Below, one piece after another: positions 49,064-58,435 of a stretch of 64,000 bases of DNA (positions are counted from its first letter, which is position 1; each line of letters opens with the position of its first letter). The DNA comes from Oscillibacter sp. 1-3 (lineage in GTDB: Bacteria > Bacillota > Clostridia > Oscillospirales > Oscillospiraceae), in the NCBI RefSeq assembly GCF_000403435.2, contig NZ_KE159707.1, positions 704,281 to 768,280 of the forward strand, in the 5' to 3' direction. The notes beneath the pieces were generated by a model. That model searched no databases. It worked only from the letters and a program-made list of their open reading frames with translations, and was not told the origin of the DNA. A program made the position numbers and the translations under genes.

Positions 49064-50341
49064 TTAGAATGCGGAGTTCAGCCACTCAATGCCGTCGATG
49101 GAAATGGCAAAGTAGGGAGCGGACTGGAAGTAGGACTCGTGGAACGCGCCGTCGAACACGGCCTCCTCGGAGTCGGCGGTGAAGTCGCCGTCGGTGTCCA
49201 GGGCGAAGGCGTTGGTCAGGGTCTCGCCGTTGTTGACGGTGAAGGTGCTGGTGTCAAACACCTGCAGCTCGCCGGAGCGGAGCTTGGCCTCCACTTCCTC
49301 CAGCTTCTCGGCGGTGCCGGGGGCGGCGATGGCCTCGTTGAGGTCGGTCATGACCACGGCGTTCATGTCCATGCCGTGGCACCAGTCCTGATCAAAGCTC
49401 TCGCCGTTGGCCACGGCCTCGATGGCGTACTCAAAGTAGGGGGCCCAGTTGATCCGGGTACCGATGAGGGAGGCCTCGGGGGCCACGGAGATCATGTCGT
49501 TGTTGTAGCCGGTGTGGAACACGCCCTTGGACTGGGCGGTGGTGGCGGGGGTGGTGTTGTCGGAGTGCTGGGAGATCATGACGCAGCCCATGTCCGCCAG
49601 GGCGGAGGCGGCGTTGGCTTCCTCGGTGGCGTCGGACCAGGAGCCCACAAACTGGACCTTCATGGTCACGCTGGGGCAGACGCTCCGGGCGCCCAGGAAG
49701 TAGCTGGTGAAGCCGGAGATGACCTCGGCGAAGGAGAAGGCGCCCACGTAGCCGATGACGGCCTGGTCGGCGGTGATCTCGCCGTCGTCAATCATCTGCT
49801 GGAGCTTCATGCCCGCCACGATGCCGGCGAGGTAACGGCCCTCGTAGATGTTGGCGAAGGCGTTGTGGGTGTTGTCCAGACTGTCGCCCCAGGAGGCTTG
49901 GTTGGTGCAGGCGATAAACTCGATCTCGGGGTAATCGGGGGCCACCTTCAGCATAAAGGGCTCAAAGCCGAAGGAGTTGTTGATGATGAGGTCGCAGCCA
50001 TCGTCCGCCAGCTCAATGTTGGCGTCCTCGCAGCCGGAGTCCTCGCCGATGTTCCACTTGACCACCCACTCCACGCTGATGCCCTTGGCATCCAGGGCCT
50101 CGGTGGCGGCCTCCTTGCCGCGGATAAAGTTGTAGGTGTAGCCCTGGTCGTTCTCGTCGCCGATGCAGATGAGGCCTACCTTTACGGTCTTGGCGGCGGG
50201 CGCGCCGGAGTCCTGGCCGTCGTTGGGCTGGGACGTGCCGCTGTCGGCGGGCGGGGTGGTTTCTTCCCCGCTGCCGCCTCCGCAGGCGGCCAGGCTCAAA
50301 ACCATTACCAGGGACAGCAGCATTGCAAGAAACTTCTTCAT
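49064..50341 (-). CDS. BMP family ABC transporter substrate-binding lipoprotein
   Basis: A 425-residue basic-membrane-protein (BMP) type binding lipoprotein. The signal peptide ends in lipobox LSLAAC, followed by a Gly/Ser/Thr linker. The fold reads KTVKVGLICIGDENDQGYTY, CDLIINNSFGFEPFMLKVAP, EGRYLAGIVAGMKLQQMIDD and VIGYVGAFSFAEVISGFTSY. BMP proteins of this group bind nucleosides or purines. It is the first gene of the importer operon, with AAGGAGG before the ATG. Confidence 0.92.
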   Translation of the reverse strand: MKKFLAMLLSLVMVLSLAACGGGSGEETTPPADSGTSQPNDGQDSGAPAAKTVKVGLICIGDENDQGYTYNFIRGKEAATEALDAKGISVEWVVKWNIGEDSGCEDANIELADDGCDLIINNSFGFEPFMLKVAPDYPEIEFIACTNQASWGDSLDNTHNAFANIYEGRYLAGIVAGMKLQQMIDDGEITADQAVIGYVGAFSFAEVISGFTSYFLGARSVCPSVTMKVQFVGSWSDATEEANAASALADMGCVMISQHSDNTTPATTAQSKGVFHTGYNNDMISVAPEASLIGTRINWAPYFEYAIEAVANGESFDQDWCHGMDMNAVVMTDLNEAIAAPGTAEKLEEVEAKLRSGELQVFDTSTFTVNNGETLTNAFALDTDGDFTADSEEAVFDGAFHESYFQSAPYFAISIDGIEWLNSAF

Positions 50342-50410
50342 TCTGGTTTTCCTCCTTAAAAATAAATATGGAAAGGAACCGGACGGGGTGGGATTACCTC
50401 GTCACTTATC

Positions 50411-50439
50411 ATCATACAAGAAAACCCACAGAAATTCAA
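50411..50439 (-). promoter_or_regulatory. promoter of the nucleoside ABC operon
   Basis: On the minus strand TTGAAT (50439-50434), a 17-base spacer and TATGAT (50416-50411). Between this promoter and the threonine synthase terminator nothing else is seen. Confidence 0.72.
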
Positions 50440-50565
50440 TGAAATTTTTCCTGTTTTCGGGAAAAAGACGATATATTTTGCGGGATTTTCCATCCGTTTT
50501 TTTGTAGTTCCTCCAAAAGAGGGGACAAAAGCGGCGTCCCCCCTCTCCGGCCGTCCCGCCGCCTG

Positions 50566-50600
50566 AAAACGCGGGGCCGGCAGGGCGCATGCGGCCCCGC
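50566..50600 (-). terminator. terminator after the threonine synthase gene
   Basis: On the minus strand GCGGGGCCG pairs with CGGCCCCGC, followed by GTTTTC. Confidence 0.75.
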
Positions 50601-50613
50601 CGGTCCCGGCGTG

Positions 50614-51855
50614 TCAGTCCACGGCAATATGGCGCTCGGCAAAGGCCGAGAGGAGGCGGTCCATGTCGGAGGGGATGGAGATGGGCTCGCCGCAGGACTT
50701 GATGGCGTTGGCCACGTCCTTGAGGCCGTTGCCCGTCACCACGCTGACCACGGTGTCGTTCTTCCCGATCACGCCGGCCTCGCAGAGCTTCTTCACCCCC
50801 GCCGCGCCGGTGACGCCCGCAGGCTCGCCAAAGACGCCGCAGGTGCGGCCCAGCAGCTTCTGGGCGGCCATGATCTCCTCGTCGGAGACGTTGACCGTCA
50901 GGCCGTTGGACTCCCGAATGGCCATGAGGGCCTTGTCCGCGTTCCGGGGTACGCCCACGGCGATGGAGTCCGCCAGGGTGTTCTCCTCCATGGGGCGCCA
51001 GTCCTCCCCGGTCTCAATGGCCCGGTTCAGGGGGCAGCAGCCCGCCGCCTGGGCGGAGATCAGCCGGGGGAGACGGTCGATGAAGCCGATGGCGTACAGG
51101 TCCTTGAGCCCCTTCCAGAGCCCGGCGATGGTGCAGCCGTCGCCGACGCTGATGGCGATGTAGTCCGGCGCCTGCCAACCGAGCTGCTCCATGATCTCCA
51201 GGGAGACGGTCTTCTTGCCCTCGGAGAGGTAGGGGTTGATGGCGGCGTTGCGGTTGTACCAGCCCCAGCGGTCGATGGCCTGTTTGGAGAGCTCGAAGGT
51301 CTCCTCATAGCTGCCCTGGACGGAGACGACGGTGGCGCCGAAGGTCATCAGCTGGGCCACCTTGCCCTTGGGGGCCCGGGAGGGGACGAAGATGTAGGTA
51401 GCAAGACCCGCCGCCGCGGCGTTGCCCGCCAGGGACGAGGCGGCGTTGCCGGTGGAGGAGCAGGCGATGACCTGCGCCCCGGCCTCCTGGGCCTTGGCCA
51501 CGGCCATGGCGCTGGCCCGGTCCTTCAAGGAGGCGGTGGGGTTCTGGCCGTCGTCCTTCACCCACAGGCGTTTCAGGCCCAGGATTTCCGCGAGGCGGGG
51601 CTCCTCGTACAGAGGGGACCAGCCCACCCGCAGAGACGTGGGCTTCGTGCTGTCCGCAATGGGCAGCAGCTCCCGGTAGCGCCACATGGAGCGCTCCTGC
51701 CGGGCCGCCAGCTTCTCTTTCGTCAGCCGGGTCTTGATGTACTCGTAGTCATAGACGATGTCCAGAATCCCGCCGCATTCGCAGGTGGTCAGGTCCGGTG
51801 CGGCGGAATAGGTCCTGCCGCACTTGACGCACTGTCCGTATTTTACGTGTTTCAT
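50614..51855 (-). CDS. thrC: threonine synthase (PLP-dependent, zinc-ribbon type)
   Basis: A 413-residue fold-II PLP enzyme. It starts with a small zinc ribbon (CVKCGRTYSAAPDLTTCECG), then LRVGWSPLYEEPRLAEILGL, the PLP lysine block DDGQNPTASLKDRASAMAVA, ACSSTGNAASSLAGNAAAAG, and a phosphate loop SVGDGCTIAGLWKGLKDL. The match is to the archaeal-like threonine synthase branch, which turns O-phosphohomoserine into threonine; relatives with other substrates exist, and its place beside a catabolic cluster leaves that open. The ATG at 51855 overlaps the stop of the DMT transporter gene. Confidence 0.85.
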   Translation of the reverse strand: MKHVKYGQCVKCGRTYSAAPDLTTCECGGILDIVYDYEYIKTRLTKEKLAARQERSMWRYRELLPIADSTKPTSLRVGWSPLYEEPRLAEILGLKRLWVKDDGQNPTASLKDRASAMAVAKAQEAGAQVIACSSTGNAASSLAGNAAAAGLATYIFVPSRAPKGKVAQLMTFGATVVSVQGSYEETFELSKQAIDRWGWYNRNAAINPYLSEGKKTVSLEIMEQLGWQAPDYIAISVGDGCTIAGLWKGLKDLYAIGFIDRLPRLISAQAAGCCPLNRAIETGEDWRPMEENTLADSIAVGVPRNADKALMAIRESNGLTVNVSDEEIMAAQKLLGRTCGVFGEPAGVTGAAGVKKLCEAGVIGKNDTVVSVVTGNGLKDVANAIKSCGEPISIPSDMDRLLSAFAERHIAVD

Positions 51856-52760
51856 TTCGTCTCCTCCGTCAGAATTTGTGCATCCTCCGCCGCCTTTTCG
51901 GGCGGAGTCTCCGCCGGACGCAGAATCTCCGCCGCCACGCCGCCGCAGATCAGCGCCGCGCCCGCCAGCATCCGCGGGGTCATCCGCTCTCCCAGCAAAG
52001 CGGCGGAGAGGACGGCGCAGAAGATGCTCTCCGTGGACAAAATCAGGGTGCAGCGCACCGGGTCCAGATATTTCAGGGTGAAGTTCTTGATGAGGTAGCA
52101 CAGCACCGTGGGCACCGCCGCCAGATACAGCACCGACAGCACCGCCGGGCGGGTGTACGCGCCTCCCGTCCCCTGGATGAGGGTCAGGACGCCCATGCAG
52201 GCCGCCGTGGTGAGGAACTGGAAAAAGGAGATCTGGAGCCGGGAATCCTCCCCCGCCAGCTTCACCAGCAGGAGGCTGTTGAGGCCGTAGGTGGCGGCGT
52301 CCGCCAGCAGGAGCAGGTCCCCCGGCGCCGCGCCGCCGAGGCCCTCCCTCAGGCTGAGAAAGCCCACGCCGGTCATGGCCAGCGCCGCCGCCAGCAGGGA
52401 GCGCCGGGCGGGCCGCGTCCGGAAGAACAGGGCGCAGAGGAAGGGCATCATGATGATGTTGGTGGCTGTCAGGAAGGATGCCTTGGAGGCCTCCGTCATG
52501 GCGAGGCCGAACATCTCCAGGGTAAAGGTCAGGGATGTCAGAAGTCCCAGAAGGAAGCCGGTCCCCACGGCGGACCGCGCGGGGCGGCGCAGCTGCTTTC
52601 GGAATACCAGGGCGGTGAGGAGGCTTCCCAGGGAGAAGCGGCAGAACACGATCTCAAATTGCAGCATCCCGCTGCTGATGCAGTACTTGGAGGCCACAAA
52701 GCTGCTGCCCCACATGGCCGAGGCGGCCAGAAGCAGCCAGGCGGCGCTTCCCTTGGTCAT
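51852..52760 (-). CDS. EamA/DMT family transporter
   Basis: A 302-residue membrane protein with ten helices and two EamA repeats. The first begins GSAAWLLLAASAMWGSSFVA with CISSGMLQFEIVFCRFSLGS, the second has PTVLCYLIKNFTLKYLDPVR and STESIFCAVLSAALLGERMT. Such proteins export amino acids or other small metabolites. I choose the ATG at 52760, eight bases after GGGAAG; ATG 52766 is also possible. Coupling to the threonine synthase gene by a 4-base overlap suggests a related substrate. Confidence 0.85.
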   Translation of the reverse strand: MTKGSAAWLLLAASAMWGSSFVASKYCISSGMLQFEIVFCRFSLGSLLTALVFRKQLRRPARSAVGTGFLLGLLTSLTFTLEMFGLAMTEASKASFLTATNIIMMPFLCALFFRTRPARRSLLAAALAMTGVGFLSLREGLGGAAPGDLLLLADAATYGLNSLLLVKLAGEDSRLQISFFQFLTTAACMGVLTLIQGTGGAYTRPAVLSVLYLAAVPTVLCYLIKNFTLKYLDPVRCTLILSTESIFCAVLSAALLGERMTPRMLAGAALICGGVAAEILRPAETPPEKAAEDAQILTEETK

Positions 52761-52850
52761 TTTCATCACTTCCCGGTATGAAGGGGGGAGATCCCCGCCG
52801 GGGAGAGCGCTGCTCCTCCCGGCGGGGCGGGAATCATCCCGTCCGGAGTG

Positions 52851-54326
52851 TCACAGGTTTTTCAGGACGCCGGTTTCCTCGTTGAAGGCGTTGATGAGTT
52901 CGTCCAGATCCCTGGCCTGGGCGTGGACCGCGTCCCAGGTCCCCTCGGTGTCGTACCACAGGGCGTTCAGGTCGTGCATATCCTTGCCCTGCTGCTCCAC
53001 CCAGGTGTAGTATTTCAGATGGTGGACCCGCTTGCGCTCGGCGTAGGTCAGCTCCATCATGCTGTCGGTTTTGAGGCCCAGCATATGCAGGTTGTGGTCC
53101 AGCTCCGCCGCCTGGACGGTGTAGGCCCCGTGCTGGTCGTTCAGCTCGGCGATGCGGCTGCCGTACATCACGGCGCTGTCGGTGAGCACGGTGCCCACCA
53201 CGTCGTGCTCGGTGAGCTCGTAGTACTTGGCCATCTTGATGCAGCAAAGGACGTTGGCGATGCCGCTGATGCCAAGCCAGGTGAGTTTTTCGATGAGCTC
53301 GCCGTCCAGGCCCAGGGTCTCTTTCAGGTATTTCTGACCCTCGGGGGTGTTGAACAGGCGCAGCAGGCGCTGGCTGTCCTCGTCGTCGATGGCAATGGCC
53401 ATGTCGCTGTTTTTCACGTTGTGAATCCAGGGGATGTGCTTGTCGCCGATGCCCTCGATCCGGTGGCCGCCGAAGCCGTTGTTCAGGATGGTGGGGCACT
53501 GGAGGGCCTCGCCCACCGCCAGCTTCAGGCGGGGATACAGCTCCTTGAGGCGGTCGCCCGCGCTCATGGTGCCGGCGGAGCCGGAGGTGAAGGCGGCGCC
53601 GGCGAAGCGGTCGCCGGGGCGCTTGACGGCCTCGAACACGTCCGCCAGGGCGTTGCCGGTGACGTTATAGTGCCAGAGGGGATTGCCCATCTCCTCAAAC
53701 TGGTTGAAGATCATGTACTGGGGGTCCAGCTTCAGCTCGTTGGTCTTGTCGAAAATCTCCTTGACGTTGGACTCGCAGCCGGGGGTGGCGATGACCTCGG
53801 CGCCGATCTCATGGAGCCAGTCGAACCGCTCCTTTGACATCTCCGCAGGGAGAATGGCCACGCCCTGGGCCCCCAGCAGGCGGGAGTTGAAGGCACCGCC
53901 CCGGCAGTAGTTGCCGGTGGAGGGCCACACGGCCTTGTGGACGTCCACGTCAAACTGGCCCGTCACCAGCCGGGGGGCCAGACAGCCGAAGGAGGCGCCC
54001 ACCTTGTGGCAGCCCGTGGGGAACCACTTGCCCACCATGGCGATGATCCGGCAGGGCACGCCGGTGAGGGAGCTGGGCAGCTCCACATAGTTGGGCACGG
54101 CCTGGAAGAGGCCGCCGGACTCCCTGGCCTCGTTCTTCCAGGTGATGCGGAACAGGTTCATGGGGTCCACGTCCCACAGGCCCAGGGTCTTGAGCTTGTC
54201 CTGGACCTTCTCCGGGATGGTCTCCGGGCGCTGCATCTGGGCAACGGTGGGGATGATGATGCCGTTCTCCTTTGCCTTTTTGATGTTGTGGGCCAGGCCC
54301 TGCTTGTTGATGGAAAGGTCGATCAT
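52851..54326 (-). CDS. PLP-dependent fold-II enzyme (cysteine synthase-like)
   Basis: A 491-residue PLP enzyme in which the lysine probably lies in PTGCHKVGASFGCLAPRLVT. Other blocks are AVWPSTGNYCRGGAFNSRLL (the S-T-G-N asparagine loop), GVAILPAEMSKERFDWLHEI, and TSGSAGTMSAGDRLKELYPR (phosphate-binding loop). It resembles proteins annotated as PLP-dependent beta subunit, longer than cysteine synthase or the diaminopropionate lyase YgeX. The gene overlaps the regulator upstream (ATGA) and is divergent from ygeY, so it may do the amino-acid lyase step that YgeX does in other clusters. That is inference; the substrate is unknown. Confidence 0.78.
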   Translation of the reverse strand: MIDLSINKQGLAHNIKKAKENGIIIPTVAQMQRPETIPEKVQDKLKTLGLWDVDPMNLFRITWKNEARESGGLFQAVPNYVELPSSLTGVPCRIIAMVGKWFPTGCHKVGASFGCLAPRLVTGQFDVDVHKAVWPSTGNYCRGGAFNSRLLGAQGVAILPAEMSKERFDWLHEIGAEVIATPGCESNVKEIFDKTNELKLDPQYMIFNQFEEMGNPLWHYNVTGNALADVFEAVKRPGDRFAGAAFTSGSAGTMSAGDRLKELYPRLKLAVGEALQCPTILNNGFGGHRIEGIGDKHIPWIHNVKNSDMAIAIDDEDSQRLLRLFNTPEGQKYLKETLGLDGELIEKLTWLGISGIANVLCCIKMAKYYELTEHDVVGTVLTDSAVMYGSRIAELNDQHGAYTVQAAELDHNLHMLGLKTDSMMELTYAERKRVHHLKYYTWVEQQGKDMHDLNALWYDTEGTWDAVHAQARDLDELINAFNEETGVLKNL

Positions 54327-54970
54327 AGTGGTTTGTCCTCCTCCAGTTTTGTGTCGATATAGGAATACAAGGTGTACTTGGAGATCCCGAAGTATTTGGC
54401 GACCTTGTCGCCGGATTTGGTGACCAGAAACGCGCCGTTCTGGTTCAGGAATTGAATGGCCCGGACCTTGTCGTCCTTATTCATCAGCGCCACGGGCCTG
54501 CCCACCAGCGCCACGGACTGCTGGATCAGCTCCTCCAGCAGATCGTTGATGTTGACGATCTTCTCAGGCTCGGTAGGCTGGGGCCCCTCGGTGGAGACCA
54601 GGCCGTGGAGGGCGCTCTCCACCATCAGCAGCGCGGAGATGTCGTAATTGATGGCGAGAATGGCGGAGACCTTGCCCTTGCCGTTGCGGATGTAGACGGT
54701 GGAGGATTTCAGGATCTTGCCGTCCGGGGTCTTCATCAGGTAGGACAGGTGGTCCTTGGGCTCGGGGTCGTTGGTCTGCAGCTGCTCCATCACCACGTTG
54801 GACGCGCCGTCCCCCACCTTCCGCCCGGAGACGTGGCCGTTGATGATGGCCACAATGCTGTGGTCCGGGTTCCGGCTCAGATCGTGGATGACCACCTCGC
54901 AGCTGCTGCCGAACTGGGCCGCGATGCCCGCCGCAACCTGCTTGAGCAGTTCCAGTTTTCCGGTTTCTAT
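54323..54970 (-). CDS. YheO-like PAS / HTH transcriptional regulator (DauR type)
   Basis: A regulator of about 215 residues. The N-terminal YheO-like PAS domain reads LLKQVAAGIAAQFGSSCEVV, IHDLSRNPDHSIVAIINGHV and SSTVYIRNGKGKVSAILAIN. The C-terminal HTH is FLVTKSGDKVAKYFGISKYT followed by LYSYIDTKLEED. No usual start codon fits. The frame is open to 55057, but that stretch contains the promoter. The best ribosome site (GAGGGG, 54983-54978) is seven bases before an ATA codon at 54970, which would give a family-like N-terminus, so I propose an ATA start. It likely controls the divergent ygeY-ygeW-arcC genes. Confidence 0.8.
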   Translation of the reverse strand: METGKLELLKQVAAGIAAQFGSSCEVVIHDLSRNPDHSIVAIINGHVSGRKVGDGASNVVMEQLQTNDPEPKDHLSYLMKTPDGKILKSSTVYIRNGKGKVSAILAINYDISALLMVESALHGLVSTEGPQPTEPEKIVNINDLLEELIQQSVALVGRPVALMNKDDKVRAIQFLNQNGAFLVTKSGDKVAKYFGISKYTLYSYIDTKLEEDKPL

Positions 54971-55026
54971 GGAATATCCCCTCTTTCTATGGCGAAGTTT
55001 ATATAAACGATCTATTACACCTCTAT

Positions 55027-55054
55027 ATAATACCACACTTTTTGTATAAAGCAA
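55027..55054 (-). promoter_or_regulatory. promoter of the regulator / PLP enzyme unit
   Basis: On the minus strand TTGCTT (55054-55049), a 16-base spacer and TATTAT (55032-55027). Transcription would begin near 55020, inside the longest possible reading frame of the regulator. Confidence 0.65.
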
Positions 55055-55094
55055 CACTTTTGCAAAAAAATTTTTTGGTTTTCAAAAATTTTGT

Positions 55095-55122
55095 TTGACA
55101 ACGGGAAATCTTGTGATATGAT
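55095..55122 (+). promoter_or_regulatory. promoter of the ygeY-ygeW-arcC unit
   Basis: TTGACA (55095-55100), a 16-base spacer and TATGAT (55117-55122). It is back to back with the regulator promoter, with about 40 AT-rich bases between the two -35 boxes. Confidence 0.78.
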
Positions 55123-55178
55123 AGGGCTGTAAGCAACAGAGAACGACCTGTCAAAATAATTTTATGGAGGGCTGTATC

Positions 55179-56591
55179 ATGGATTTTGAAGCGATCAAAA
55201 CGGCGGCGGAGGGCTATAAGGCCGAGATGTCCCGGTTCCTGCGGGACATGATCTCCCACCCCAGCGAGAGCTGCGAGGAAAAGGATGTGGTCATGTGCAT
55301 CAAGGCCGAGATGGAGAAGCTGGGCTTTGACAAGGTGGAGATCGACGGCCTGGGCAACGTCATCGGCTGGATGGGCCAGGGCGAGAAGATCATCGCCATC
55401 GACTCCCACATCGACACCGTGGGCATTGGCAACATCAGCAACTGGGAGGCCGACCCCTACGCCGGCTACGAGACCGACGACATCATCTACGGCCGGGGCG
55501 GCAGCGACCAGGAGGGCGGCATGGCCTCCGCTGTGTACGGCGCCAAGATCATGAGGGATATGGGCCTCATCCCCGAGGGCTATAAGATCATGGTGGTGGG
55601 CTCCGTGCAGGAGGAGGACTGCGACGGCATGTGCTGGCAGTACATCGTCAACAAATACTTCAACGGCCCCGAGGACGCCCGCAGCAAGATCGAATTCGTC
55701 ATCTCCACCGAGCCCACCGACGGCGGCATCTACCGGGGCCACCGGGGCCGCATGGAGATCCGTGTGGACGTGAAGGGCGTCAGCTGCCACGGCTCCGCCC
55801 CCGAGCGGGGCGACAACGCCATCTACAAGATGGCCGACATCCTCCAGGACGTCCGGGCCCTGAACGAGAACGGCGACGGCCCCTCCAACACCGTCAAGGG
55901 CCTTGTGAAGATGCTCAACGAGGAGTTCAACCCCCAGCACTATGAGGACGCCCGCTTCCTGGGCCGGGGCACCTGCACCACCAGCCAGATCTTCTACACC
56001 TCCCCCAGCCGCTGCGCCGTGGCGGACAGCTGCGCCATCTCCATCGACCGCCGCATGACCGCCGGCGAGACCTGGGACTCCTGCCTCCAGGAGATCCGGG
56101 ATCTGCCCAGCGTACAGAAATACGGCGACGACGTGAAGGTCTCCATGTACATGTACGACCGCCCCGCCTGGACCGGCACCGTGTATGAGACCGAGTGCTT
56201 CTTCCCCACCTGGATCAACAAGGAGAGCGCCGCCCACGTCCAGGCCCTCATCGACGCCCACCACGCCCTGTGGGGCGACAAGCGCATCGGCCACGCCGAC
56301 GCCGACCCCAAGAAGGACGCCATGCACCTGCGCGACGGCCGTCCCCTGACGGACAAGTGGACCTTCTCCACCAACTGCGTCTCCATTCAGGGCCGCTACG
56401 GCATCCCCTGCGTGGGCTTCGGCCCCGGCGCGGAGAGCCAGGCCCACGCCCCCAACGAGATCACCTGGAAGCAGGATCTCGTCACCTGCGCCGCGCTGTA
56501 CGCCGCCGCCATCCCCCTGTACAAGCCGGAGAACAAGAGCGACGATGTGACGGAGTTCCGCCAGAGCTTGACGGATAACAACATCCAGTAA
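55179..56591 (+). CDS. ygeY: YgeY family selenium-metabolism-linked hydrolase (M20 peptidase fold)
   Basis: A 470-residue M20-family metallohydrolase. [17 protein letters not shown] holds the first metal ligand and adjacent acid, [20 protein letters not shown] the bridging Asp, [20 protein letters not shown] the catalytic Glu pair, and [20 protein letters not shown] the next ligand. The W-Q-Y and D-C-D-G-M features match the YgeY branch, which occurs with YgeX, YgeW, YgfK and SsnA in purine and urate degradation clusters; it likely cleaves an amide or ureido bond in a late intermediate. The ATG at 55179 has ATGGAGGG eleven bases upstream. Confidence 0.92.
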   Translation: MDFEAIKTAAEGYKAEMSRFLRDMISHPSESCEEKDVVMCIKAEMEKLGFDKVEIDGLGNVIGWMGQGEKIIAIDSHIDTVGIGNISNWEADPYAGYETDDIIYGRGGSDQEGGMASAVYGAKIMRDMGLIPEGYKIMVVGSVQEEDCDGMCWQYIVNKYFNGPEDARSKIEFVISTEPTDGGIYRGHRGRMEIRVDVKGVSCHGSAPERGDNAIYKMADILQDVRALNENGDGPSNTVKGLVKMLNEEFNPQHYEDARFLGRGTCTTSQIFYTSPSRCAVADSCAISIDRRMTAGETWDSCLQEIRDLPSVQKYGDDVKVSMYMYDRPAWTGTVYETECFFPTWINKESAAHVQALIDAHHALWGDKRIGHADADPKKDAMHLRDGRPLTDKWTFSTNCVSIQGRYGIPCVGFGPGAESQAHAPNEITWKQDLVTCAALYAAAIPLYKPENKSDDVTEFRQSLTDNNIQ

Positions 56592-56599
56592 GCCCCGGT

Positions 56600-56873
56600 A
56601 TGCAGTTAATTGTCTCCGGCCTGGGTCTGGCAGCGCTTCTGGCCCTTGCTCTGGCGTTCCCTTTGGTCGCGGATGAAAAGAGCCTTGGCACGGCGGTCCG
56701 AAGCGGAGCATTCTCCCTGGCGGCGGTTCTGGTGATCCTGCTGATTTCCCGGCTCATCACCGAGTTCGCGGATGCCCTGGGGGGAATGGTTCATGATATT
56801 GTACGGCTTCCTGCTGTTTTACTGTATTTTCTGGCTGCTTTCCATCCTGGTTCTCACCGTCAAATACTGTTGA
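56600..56873 (+). pseudogene. small three-helix membrane protein with a frameshift in a G6 run
   Basis: The frame opens at ATG 56600 with a signal-like helix (QLIVSGLGLAALLALALAFP), then a second helix (GAFSLAAVLVILLISRLITE). At a run of six G (56779-56784) the frame leaves a plausible protein. If one G is dropped it continues ADALGEWFMILYGFLLFYCI and FWLLSILVLTVKYC to TGA at 56873, a third helix. In the raw sequence the first frame runs on to 56980 as low-complexity residues. It may be a pseudogene, a slippage site or a base-call error; alternatively the last 26 residues are a separate peptide starting at ATG 56793. Its place inside the ygeY-ygeW unit suggests a small transport partner. Confidence 0.55.
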
Positions 56874-57008
56874 CGCCGCCGGAAACAGTGATGCCGCAGT
56901 CATTAGAAAAGGCAACGAGCGGCTTCAAGTCCATTTGCCGGGGGCAAATACCTGCTTTGTCCATAATTCACTGTCTATAAAACTAAATCGTAAAAGGAGA
57001 CTTTCAAT

Positions 57009-58199
57009 ATGTCTAAGACCATTGAGCTGGCGCAGCACCTGGAGAAGCTACACATCAACAACATGTACAAGTCCGACTTCTACTGGACCTGGGACAAGAC
57101 CGACGAGGAGCTGGACGCCATCTTCACCGTGGCCGACGCCCTGCGGGACCTGCGGGAGCGGAACAAGTCCACCCGGATCTTCGACTCCGGCCTCGGCATT
57201 TCCATCTTCCGGGACAACTCCACCCGCACCCGCTTCTCCTTCGCCTCCGCCTGCAACCTGCTGGGCCTGAACGTTCAGGACCTGGACGAGAAGAAGAGCC
57301 AGATCGCCCACGGCGAGACCGTCCGCGAGACCGCCAACATGGTCTCCTTCATGGCCGACGTCATCGGCATCCGGGACGATATGTTCATCGGCGAGGGCCA
57401 CAAGTACCAGAAGACCTTCATGGACGCCGTGAAGGAGGGCTACCGGGACGGCATCCTGGAGCAGCAGCCCACTCTGGTGAACCTCCAGTGCGACGTGGAC
57501 CACCCCACCCAGGCCATGGCGGATATGCTGCACATCATCCACCAGTTCGGCGGCGTGGAGAACCTCAAGGGCAAGAAGCTGGCCATGACCTGGGCCTACT
57601 CCCCCTCCTACGGCAAGCCCCTGTCCGTACCCCAGGGCGTCATCGGCCTGATGACCCGCTTCGGCATGGACGTGGTGCTGGCCCATCCCGAGGGCTATGA
57701 CGTGATGCCCGAGGTGGAGGAGATTGCCAAGAAGAACGCCGCCGCCACCGGAGGAAGCTACAAGAAGGCCGCCACCATGGAAGAGGCCTTCGACGGCGCC
57801 GACATCGTGTATCCCAAGAGCTGGGCGCCCTTCGCCGCCATGGAGGAGCGCACGAAGCTCTACCAGGCCGGCGACCAGAAGGGCATTGACGAGCTGGAGA
57901 AGAAGCTCCTGGCCCAGAACGCCCAGCACAAGAACTGGACCTGCTCCGAGGAGATGATGAAGCGCACCAAGGACGGCAAGGCCCTGTATCTCCATTGCCT
58001 GCCCGCCGACATCACCGGCCTCAGCTGCCCCGAGGGCGAGGTGGACAACTCCGTGTTCGACCGCTATCTGGTTCCTCTGTACAAGGAGGCCAGCTACAAG
58101 CCCTATGTCATCGCCGCCATGATTATGATGAGCAAGGTAAAGGACCCCGTGGCCGCCCTGATGGCTATGGATTCCGGAAAGGCCCGGAAGGTATTCTAA
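57009..58199 (+). CDS. ygeW: knotted carbamoyltransferase YgeW
   Basis: A 396-residue carbamoyltransferase. The carbamoyl-phosphate site is FRDNSTRTRFSFASACNLLG (S-T-R-T-R), followed by KSQIAHGETVRETANMVSFM, QCDVDHPTQAMADMLHIIHQ and the C-terminal LYLHCLPADITGLSCPEGEV. These match the YgeW branch, which has a knotted fold and is tied to ureido-compound breakdown. It should split a carbamoylated intermediate with phosphate, giving carbamoyl phosphate for the carbamate kinase downstream. AAAGGAG precedes the ATG. The 236-base gap to arcC holds a palindrome (CGCCGGTCTG at 58230 with its complement) and no gene. Confidence 0.94.
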   Translation: MSKTIELAQHLEKLHINNMYKSDFYWTWDKTDEELDAIFTVADALRDLRERNKSTRIFDSGLGISIFRDNSTRTRFSFASACNLLGLNVQDLDEKKSQIAHGETVRETANMVSFMADVIGIRDDMFIGEGHKYQKTFMDAVKEGYRDGILEQQPTLVNLQCDVDHPTQAMADMLHIIHQFGGVENLKGKKLAMTWAYSPSYGKPLSVPQGVIGLMTRFGMDVVLAHPEGYDVMPEVEEIAKKNAAATGGSYKKAATMEEAFDGADIVYPKSWAPFAAMEERTKLYQAGDQKGIDELEKKLLAQNAQHKNWTCSEEMMKRTKDGKALYLHCLPADITGLSCPEGEVDNSVFDRYLVPLYKEASYKPYVIAAMIMMSKVKDPVAALMAMDSGKARKVF

Positions 58200-58435
58200 G
58201 GAGGGGACTGTGTCCCCCCCGGATTCCCCTCGCCGGTCTGCAGACCGGCGGACGCCGCCCGGGGCGGCTGGAGCAAGGCGTTCTCGGCGGGGATCGCCCT
58301 GCCGAAAATGATTTCCGTTTGCTGCTCTGCCTGCGGCGGAGCAGTCGGGGAGCCCCGGATTTTCCCGAAATCCCCTTCCCTGCTGCTGCGGGCGCCGGGA
58401 ATGACTGATTATTTTTGGAAGAGGTTATACCAATC

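Noticed and set aside
52851..54326. Calling the 491-residue PLP enzyme YgeX (diaminopropionate ammonia-lyase)
   Set aside because: It is about 90 residues longer than YgeX and its motifs differ, so only a possible functional stand-in is proposed.
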